Assembly: GCA_003140115.1 (NCBI GenBank)
Contig: PLIQ01000063.1
Span: forward strand, 5,367-10,766
DNA from: Actinomycetota bacterium
Lineage (GTDB): Bacteria > Actinomycetota > Actinomycetes > Streptosporangiales > Streptosporangiaceae
Length of the DNA stretch: 5,400 bases
Reading direction: 5' to 3'
The position numbers and the translations under genes were made by a program. Under the pieces are notes generated by a model. The model worked only from the letters and a program-made list of their open reading frames with translations. It did not search any database and was not told the origin of the DNA. The first letter of the stretch is position 1; each line of letters starts with the position of its first letter. Below are positions 1 to 3,849 of the stretch, in pieces.

Positions 1-246
1 CCTGGTGGACGGGCTCGGCGCGAGCGGGCTCGTGGTGAGCGGGCTCGCTGTGAGTCGAGGCTGCGCGGGCCGGGTTGAACAGGCGCTCGGCCACGCTGAT
101 CAGCCGGTCGGCCCGGTCGCGGACCTGCTCGAACCGCTGCAGGACCTGCTCGACCCGGTCCTGCAGCCGGTCGGCGGGATCCGGCCGCGGATCGGTCCGG
201 TACGGGCCGGAGGAATCGTAGTGGTGCCCGCGAAGAGGGCGGGGGG
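1..246 (-). other. Likely true C-terminal coding frame of the coiled-coil gene, displaced by one frame and cut by the window edge
   Basis: This minus-strand frame is open from 337 to the left edge but contains no ATG or GTG until well inside the segment, so it is unlikely to be an independent gene. It reads as real protein: a polar stretch GHHYDSSGPYRTDPRPD, then an amphipathic helix including DRLQDRVEQVLQRFEQV and ADRLISVAERLF, then three pentapeptides HSEPA, HHEPA and RAEPV. Hydrophobic residues fall at heptad spacing. Relative to the frame with the start codon, it is reached by a -1 shift, equivalent to one missing base. The likeliest place is one of the G/C runs at 241-246, 251-255 or 269-274. 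The cause could be a sequencing indel, a true mutation making a pseudogene, or ribosomal frameshifting. The protein continues beyond position 1. Confidence 0.6.
8..52 (-). repeat. Three 15-nt units encoding an xxEP(A/V) pentapeptide repeat
   Basis: Three successive 15-nt units (38-52, 23-37, 8-22) share a GAGCGGGCTCG-like core on the plus strand. On the minus strand they translate as HSEPA, HHEPA and RAEPV in the displaced C-terminal frame of the coiled-coil gene. The 15-nt period keeps frame, which supports that frame being the translated one at the left edge. Confidence 0.6.
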
Positions 247-864
247 CCGAGGGGGCCGCGGCGGTCGCGGGGGGTGGGGCACCCGGTGGTGTCGGTGGTC
301 ATGGCGGGGCTCGTCGTCGGTCAGGTCCCAGGCCTCGTCAGCGGCCTCCTCGGCCCGGTCGGCGGCGTCCTCGGCGTGTTCGGCCCGCTCCCGCGCCTGC
401 TCGGCCAGGTCGTGCGCCCGCTCCGCCAGCCGGCGAGCGTGGTCGGCAGCGGCGCGGGCCTCGTCGGCTCGCCGCTGAGCTTGGGCGATGGCCTCATCGT
501 CGCCCCATTCGCGGGTCAGATCGGCCGCTTCCTGAGTCAGGTCCGCGGCTTCGTCCGCCTGGTCGGCGGCCTCTTCGGCGTGTTCGGCCCGCTCTCGCGC
601 CTGCTCGGCCAGGTCGTGCGCCCGCTCGGCCAGCCGGCGGGCCTGGTCGGCTTGCTCGGCTTGCTCGCGGGCGAGCGCCTCGGCCTCGCGGGTCCCCGCC
701 TCATCCGGGGCCTCACCAGCGCCCTGTTCATCGACCAAGTCGTCGTGGAGGTCATCAGTGGCGTCGTGCTCGTCTTGCACCGCGTGCCGGGCCACGCTAT
801 ACGGCTCGCCGGTCTGCGACATGCGCTGGCGGGCGGCGATCTTCCGGGCTTTGTCCTGAGTCAT
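100..864 (-). CDS. Coiled-coil protein with internal duplication, apparently frameshifted near its 3' end
   Basis: I do not recognise a function. The ATG at 864 is preferred over an in-frame ATG at 930 because a GGGAAG ribosome-binding site (873-878) lies 8 nt before it. The 254-residue product begins with a basic segment, residues 2-29, containing KIAARQRMSQTGEPYSVAR; similar short N-terminal motifs occur, from memory, in assorted actinobacterial proteins. An acidic linker (30-58) follows, then Ala/Glu/Arg heptads (59-178) that should form a long coiled coil. Within these, residues 73-109 and 141-177 are near-identical. Next come a His-rich patch (186-193) and a proline-rich run built on PRPP (197-208). 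From about residue 212 this frame no longer looks like protein (Ser/Cys/Arg/Gly tail), whereas an overlapping frame does. The true C-terminus is therefore probably elsewhere and the stop at 100 may be spurious. There is no signal peptide or membrane segment. Coding status is likely; the exact end is doubtful. Confidence 0.72.
   Translation of the reverse strand: MTQDKARKIAARQRMSQTGEPYSVARHAVQDEHDATDDLHDDLVDEQGAGEAPDEAGTREAEALAREQAEQADQARRLAERAHDLAEQARERAEHAEEAADQADEAADLTQEAADLTREWGDDEAIAQAQRRADEARAAADHARRLAERAHDLAEQARERAEHAEDAADRAEEAADEAWDLTDDEPRHDHRHHRVPHPPRPPRPPRPPALFAGTTTIPPARTGPIRGRIPPTGCRTGSSRSCSGSSRSATGPTG
361..447 (-). repeat. Direct repeat copy 2 within the coiled-coil gene
   Basis: These 87 bases match 565-651 with 6 mismatches by my count, at an offset of exactly 204 nt (68 codons), so the reading frame is kept. 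The block encodes one copy of the coiled-coil element built on ARRLAERAHDLAEQARERAE. Similarity continues more weakly to the left of 361. High DNA identity, and not only protein similarity, indicates a recent duplication or gene conversion. Confidence 0.85.
565..651 (-). repeat. Direct repeat copy 1 within the coiled-coil gene
   Basis: This is the partner of the copy at 361-447 and the one nearer the start of the gene. The two copies are separated by a divergent spacer that also encodes Ala/Glu/Asp-rich helix (from about AADLTQEAADL to RADEARAAAD), so the coiled coil appears continuous across both. Confidence 0.85.
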
Positions 865-915
865 GATCGTTTCTTCCCTGGCGAGACGGCCCGCGTCTGC
901 TCGCCATGGTGAACG

Positions 916-928
916 GTCATGCCATGAC
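916..928. promoter_or_regulatory. 13-bp palindrome GTCATG-C-CATGAC upstream of the coiled-coil gene
   Basis: Perfect 6-bp arms surround a single central base, about 50 bp before the ATG at 864. It could be a dimeric regulator's operator located between the proposed promoter and the gene. A 6-bp arm pair also arises by chance fairly often, so confidence is low. Confidence 0.2.
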
Positions 929-1031
929 AAGATGAGGCACCCGAGTCTTGGACCCTTGTCCTCGTTGCCGCCGACGGCGCGGGCCGATTGGCGACTCGGA
1001 AGCGGGCAGGTGGTGCGCTGCCACTGTGACC

Positions 1032-1060
1032 AGAGTACTTCACGATATAACGCGTCGCAA
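1032..1060 (-). promoter_or_regulatory. Possible sigma-70-type promoter for the coiled-coil gene
   Basis: On the minus strand TTGCGA (1055-1060, 4 of 6 matches to the -35 consensus) is separated by 17 nt from TACTCT (1032-1037), which fits the loose actinobacterial -10 pattern TAnnnT. The spot is AT-rich relative to its surroundings. It would give a leader of about 160 nt before the ATG at 864, which is long, so a nearer promoter cannot be excluded. Confidence 0.3.
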
Positions 1061-1068
1061 GAACTTTG

Positions 1069-1159
1069 CCGGGCCGTCTTTCCGGGCTTATCGTCCGGGC
1101 CGTCTTTCCGGGCTTATCGTCCGGGCTTATCGTCCGGGCTTATTCTCGGGGCTTATTCG
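1069..1159. repeat. Tandem array of seven 13-bp units
   Basis: The units start at 1069, 1082, 1095, 1108, 1121, 1134 and 1147. Two types alternate at first: A is CCGGGCCGTCTTT and B is CCGGGCTTATCGT. The order is A B A B B B' B''. The first four units make a perfect 26-bp duplication (1069-1094 equals 1095-1120). The last two are degenerate (CCGGGCTTATTCT and CGGGGCTTATTCG). The 13-nt period does not keep frame and no credible gene covers it. The array sits directly after the DinB gene and its final unit contains that gene's TAA stop (1153-1155). It resembles a minisatellite/VNTR. An array of protein-binding sites is possible but untested. Confidence 0.9.
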
Positions 1160-1656
1160 CCGGTCGAGCCGTCCAGGCGCTCCCTGAGCAGGTCGGCGTG
1201 CCCGTTGTGCCGCGCGTACTCCTCGATCATGTGGGTCATCACCCAGCGCAGGGACACCCAGCCGCTGTGCCGGAAGCCCTTGACGTCGAAGGACGGCGCC
1301 GCGGCCACCAGCGCCCGCGCATGATCGCACTCGGCCTGCCAGATCCGGAACGCCTCGGCCACGTCGGCGGTCGCCACGTCACGGAACGCGGCCTCCCAGT
1401 CCATGTCCGGCGCGAAGATCGTGGCCATCTCCTCACCGCCCAGCACGGGACGGAACCAGTTGCGCTCTACCTCGGCCATGTGCCTGACCATGCCCAGCAG
1501 GGACAGGCTGGAGGGCGGGACGGCTTGCTGCCGCAGCTGCTCTTCAGTCAGCCCGTCGCACTTGAAGGCCAGGGTGGCGCGCTGGAAGTCCAGGAACGCC
1601 GTCAGGGTGGTTCGTTCGTCCGCTTCGAACGGCGGGTGTACGCGTTCGAGAGTCAT
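1153..1656 (-). CDS. DinB-fold protein of the DUF664 group (putative metal-dependent, possibly mycothiol-dependent enzyme)
   Basis: The 167-residue product matches the usual length and layout of actinobacterial DinB/DUF664 proteins. It has an N-terminal PPFEADERTTLTAFLDFQRATL helix, the PPSSLSLLGMVRHMAEVERNWF segment (about 47-68), and the very typical C-terminal HMIEEYARHNGHADLLRER (142-160). The fold is a four-helix bundle in which histidines bind a divalent metal; H59 and histidines among H142, H150 and H153 are the candidates here. Related actinobacterial proteins are thought to act as thiol-S-transferases using mycothiol, but the substrate cannot be read from sequence. The protein looks cytoplasmic. 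The ATG at 1656 was chosen because the family starts there; a GTG at 1686 would add ten residues (MTKAGDKDGG) that look unconserved. No strong ribosome-binding site is seen for either. It lies 78 bp after the P-loop kinase gene on the same strand, probably in one transcript. Confidence 0.9.
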   Translation of the reverse strand: MTLERVHPPFEADERTTLTAFLDFQRATLAFKCDGLTEEQLRQQAVPPSSLSLLGMVRHMAEVERNWFRPVLGGEEMATIFAPDMDWEAAFRDVATADVAEAFRIWQAECDHARALVAAAPSFDVKGFRHSGWVSLRWVMTHMIEEYARHNGHADLLRERLDGSTGE

Positions 1657-1702
1657 GCCGCCATCTTTATCACCCGCCTTGGTCACCCGGACGTGGCGGC
1701 TC

Positions 1703-1733
1703 GGGCTCTCTGGGGTCCGGGGGATTCTGGGGG
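1703..1733 (+). other. G-quadruplex-type sequence between the kinase and DinB genes
   Basis: Four G tracts on the plus strand (GGG 1703-1705, GGGG 1712-1715, GGGGG 1719-1723, GGGGG 1729-1733) are separated by loops of 6, 3 and 5 nt, which satisfies the common G4 pattern. They lie just after the stop codon of the minus-strand kinase gene. The G-rich strand is thus the template and the mRNA is C-rich. A role in pausing or uncoupling the two genes is conceivable; in GC-rich DNA it may be coincidental. Confidence 0.35.
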
Positions 1734-1734
1734 T

Positions 1735-2292
1735 TCAGGCCTGGCCGTTGACGAAGGCGACGATCTGGTCCAGTCCGGGTCGGTAGCCGCCGGTGGTGTC
1801 GACCTCAATCGAGGGGGCGTCGAGCGAGATCGGGGTGAACACCGGGGGGCCGGGCGGGCGGTTCGGGCCGGGGTCGGCGTGCGCGCGGCGGCGCGGGTTG
1901 TCCCGCGTGCGCCGCGTGATCCGGCGGAACGCCAGGTCACCGTCCACGACGCAATGCACGATCCGGAGCCGGGCCAGGTCCAGCAGCGGTTCCAGCCGCG
2001 GCCGCCACACGTGGTCCTGGAACGCCGCCTCGGCCACGGTGGTCACCCCGGCGCGTACCAGGAGTTCGAGCACGCCGAAGAAGACCGGCAGCGTCTTGAC
2101 CGTCAGCTCGTCGCCCGGCCCGGGTACGAAGCCCGAGGCCGCGGGACCGAAGGTGGCGTGCACCATCCCTTCCTTGATCTCGTCGCGGCAGATGGCCGGG
2201 CATCCCACCGCCGACGCGATCGCGTGGGCTAGCGTGGTCTTTCCCGACCCCGCCGGGCCGCTGACGATGATGAGCGTGGGAAGCGGGGCCAC
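1735..2292 (-). CDS. Small P-loop kinase/ATPase, AAA_33-like
   Basis: The 185-residue product starts almost directly with a P-loop: LPTLIIVSGPAGSGKTTLA, with Walker A GPAGSGKTT at residues 12-20. It continues with CRDEIKEGM (35-43), where D37 and E38 occupy the usual acceptor-site acidic position of this group. A VTTVAEAAFQDHVWRPRL segment (about 95-112) follows, then an Arg-rich lid (FRRITRRTRDNPRRR). This layout fits the AAA_33/zeta-toxin/chloramphenicol-phosphotransferase-like nucleotide kinases, usually annotated only as AAA family ATPase. The likely reaction is ATP-dependent phosphorylation of a small molecule; the substrate is unknown. The GTG at 2292 was chosen because a good -10 box ends 7 nt before it. 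The frame also opens at a TTG at 2328, but that TTG is better explained as the -35 element. The DinB gene follows on the same strand, and the kinase-GNAT fusion diverges from it 41 bp away. Confidence 0.82.
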   Translation of the reverse strand: MAPLPTLIIVSGPAGSGKTTLAHAIASAVGCPAICRDEIKEGMVHATFGPAASGFVPGPGDELTVKTLPVFFGVLELLVRAGVTTVAEAAFQDHVWRPRLEPLLDLARLRIVHCVVDGDLAFRRITRRTRDNPRRRAHADPGPNRPPGPPVFTPISLDAPSIEVDTTGGYRPGLDQIVAFVNGQA

Positions 2293-2328
2293 CTGGCAGT
2301 TATACGTAAGGGTGCGCACCGGAGGCAA
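2293..2328 (-). promoter_or_regulatory. Promoter giving a probably leaderless mRNA for the P-loop kinase gene
   Basis: On the minus strand TTGCCT (2323-2328, 4 of 6 to TTGACA), an 18-nt spacer and TATAAC (2299-2304, 5 of 6 to TATAAT) are followed by 6 nt (2293-2298), then the GTG at 2292. The predicted transcription start is therefore the first base of the start codon. No Shine-Dalgarno sequence precedes the GTG, as expected for a leaderless message, a common class in actinobacteria. The -35 overlaps the ribosome-binding site of the divergent gene. Confidence 0.55.
2321..2325 (+). promoter_or_regulatory. Ribosome-binding site GGAGG of the kinase-GNAT fusion gene
   Basis: GGAGG lies 8 nt before the GTG at 2334 and decides that start over later in-frame candidates such as the GTG at 2385, which has no such site. 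A plus-strand TATACG at 2301-2306 could be the -10 box, overlapping the opposite-strand TATAAC, but no matching -35 is visible. Confidence 0.7.
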
Positions 2329-2333
2329 CAGCG

Positions 2334-3812
2334 GTGGCGGCGAGCGGGGGTGGGACGGGGACGGGCGGGGAAGAACTGATCACTGTGGGGTTGCGGCTTA
2401 CTCCTGAGGAGCCCGAAGCGGGGCCGTGGCGTGCGGAGCTGGTGAGCGAGGTGGCCAGCACCGTGATGCGACGCGGCCGGGAGCGAGGGGCCGACGACCG
2501 GCCGGTCGTGCTGGCCGTCGACGGCCGCAGTTCCAGTGGGAAGACGACGCTGGCGGCACGGCTCCGGGAGGCCGTGGCGGGATCGGTGGTGGTGCACACC
2601 GACGACATCGCCTGGTCGCACTCCCGGTTCGGCTGGGCCGATCTGCTGGTCGACGGCATCCTAGTGCCCGCGCGGGCCGGGCGGGCGGTGGCGTTCCGGC
2701 CGCCGGCCTGGGAAACGCGGCAGCGGCCGGGGGCGATTGAGGTCCCGACGGGCTGCTCGCTGCTCATCATCGAGGGCGTTGGGGCAGCCCGCCGGGAAAG
2801 CACCCACCTGACCGATGCGGCGATCTGGGTCCAGGCCGACGAATCCGAGACCGAGCGCCGCAACCTGGCCCGGGTCGGGCAACCGGGCGGGTCGGCCACC
2901 GCGGCGGATTATCGCGCCTGGATGGCCGAGGAGGTACCGTTCCTCGCCGATCAGCGGCCCTGGGAACGCGTCGACCTCGTCGTCTGCGGCACCCCGCGGA
3001 TCGCCTGCGATCCGGCGACCGAACTCCTGGTCGCGCCGCCCCCGGCCGCGGTGCGGATCGTGCGGGCCTCGCCGGGCCTGGTCTGGCGGGCGTACCACGC
3101 GGACCAGGCCGCCGGCACGGTCCGGGCGTTCCTTCGCCCCGACAGCCGGTGGTTCGTGGCGTTCGAGGACGGCCGGAGCGACAGCTACCGGTCGTTGCTG
3201 GCGGCCGTCGCCGGCAATCTCGGCGCGGATCTGTACGCCACCGCCGACGAGCGCGACGACGAGAGCCTGGACCGGCTCGCCCGGCTCGGCTTCACCGTGC
3301 ACCGGCGGGAGAGCAGCTACGTGATCCCGGTCCGCCCGGCGGCCGCCCCCGAACCACCGGACATCGTCATCATCTCGGCCGCCAATGCGGACGAGGACGA
3401 CCTGCGACGGCTGGATGACACGCTGCGTCAGGACGTGCCGGGCACGGCGGGATGGACCTGGGATCCAGGTGACTTCCGGGAGGAGACGTTCGACTCGGCC
3501 GAGTTCGACCCCGCGACGTACTTGGTCGCGGTCGACGTGGAGAGCGGCCGGTACGCCGGGCTGGTCCGGGTCTGGAACAACCCTGGACGACCGCGACTGG
3601 GCCTGATCGGAGTCACCCGCCCGTACCGTCGCCGCGGCCTGGCCCGCGCCCTGCTGGCCCGCGCGTTCGGGGTCCTGCACCTGCGGGGCCAGGCGGTGGT
3701 CACCGCGGAGGCCGATGACACCAACCTCGCGTCCAGGTCGCTGCTGCTGGGCCTGGGCGCCCGACGCGAGGGCGGCTCGGTGGAGTTCATCAGGCGCGCA
3801 CATCGACCGTAG
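2334..3812 (+). CDS. Fusion protein: uridine-kinase-like P-loop domain plus tandem GNAT acetyltransferase
   Basis: The 492-residue product has three parts. Residues about 57-235 form a uridine-kinase-like P-loop domain: AVDGRSSSGKTTLAARL with Walker A G64-T71, the HTDDIAW motif (D90, D91) where such kinases bind substrate and magnesium, an FRPPAWETR segment, a LLIIEGVGA strand (E147) and WMAEEVPFLADQRPWERVD. Residues about 241-332 look like a degenerate GNAT half (FEDGRSDSYRSLLAAVA, then LARLGFTVHRRESSYVIP) without a clear acetyl-CoA loop. Residues about 343-488 are a full GNAT domain: RQDVPGTAGWTWDP, a LVAVDVESGRYAGLVRVWNN strand pair, and the acetyl-CoA signature GVTRPYRRRGLARALLARAF (426-445), ending in GLGARREGGSVEFIRR. 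The kinase part and the tandem GNAT part each resemble actinobacterial proteins I remember as separate. Predicted cytoplasmic; substrates unknown. The start is the GTG with GGAGG 8 nt upstream. The phosphoesterase gene follows after 37 bp. Confidence 0.88.
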   Translation: MAASGGGTGTGGEELITVGLRLTPEEPEAGPWRAELVSEVASTVMRRGRERGADDRPVVLAVDGRSSSGKTTLAARLREAVAGSVVVHTDDIAWSHSRFGWADLLVDGILVPARAGRAVAFRPPAWETRQRPGAIEVPTGCSLLIIEGVGAARRESTHLTDAAIWVQADESETERRNLARVGQPGGSATAADYRAWMAEEVPFLADQRPWERVDLVVCGTPRIACDPATELLVAPPPAAVRIVRASPGLVWRAYHADQAAGTVRAFLRPDSRWFVAFEDGRSDSYRSLLAAVAGNLGADLYATADERDDESLDRLARLGFTVHRRESSYVIPVRPAAAPEPPDIVIISAANADEDDLRRLDDTLRQDVPGTAGWTWDPGDFREETFDSAEFDPATYLVAVDVESGRYAGLVRVWNNPGRPRLGLIGVTRPYRRRGLARALLARAFGVLHLRGQAVVTAEADDTNLASRSLLLGLGARREGGSVEFIRRAHRP

Positions 3813-3835
3813 CGGCGGGTGGGACCATTGGAGCC

Positions 3836-3840
3836 GGAGG
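3836..3840 (+). promoter_or_regulatory. Ribosome-binding site GGAGG of the phosphoesterase gene
   Basis: GGAGG sits 9 nt before the ATG at 3850. This fixes the start, although the same frame stays open back to an ATG at 3715 inside the preceding gene. The 37-bp gap after the previous stop has no evident promoter or terminator, so co-transcription is likely. Confidence 0.7.
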
Positions 3841-3849
3841 TGGCCGGGC

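Noticed and set aside
274..912. Plus-strand open frame of 212 codons, Gly/Leu/Val-rich and membrane-like
   Set aside because: It is the exact antisense of the Ala/Glu/Arg coiled-coil frame, which produces hydrophobic text automatically. It contains the same internal repeat and has no family resemblance.
865..930. Earlier in-frame ATG at 930 for the coiled-coil gene
   Set aside because: The added 22 residues are not motif-like. The ATG at 864 has a well-placed GGGAAG and begins directly with the conserved-looking motif.
1069..1159. CRISPR array or rho-independent terminator in the 13-bp repeats
   Set aside because: Units are contiguous with no spacers and far too short for CRISPR. There is no stable hairpin followed by a T run on either strand.
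1066..2232. Plus-strand open frame of 388 codons
   Set aside because: It runs antisense across the DinB gene and most of the P-loop kinase gene, both of which have clear family motifs, and through the non-coding 13-bp array. Its composition is a GC-rich shadow.
2293..2328. TTG start for the P-loop kinase at 2328
   Set aside because: The added residues precede the first P-loop strand without resemblance to the family. No ribosome-binding site precedes the TTG, and it fits a -35 element correctly spaced from TATAAC.
3715..3849. Upstream extension of the phosphoesterase to an ATG at 3715
   Set aside because: It would overlap the conserved end of the GNAT domain by about 100 bases and adds Arg/Ser/Trp shadow sequence. 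The ATG at 3850 has a proper GGAGG.
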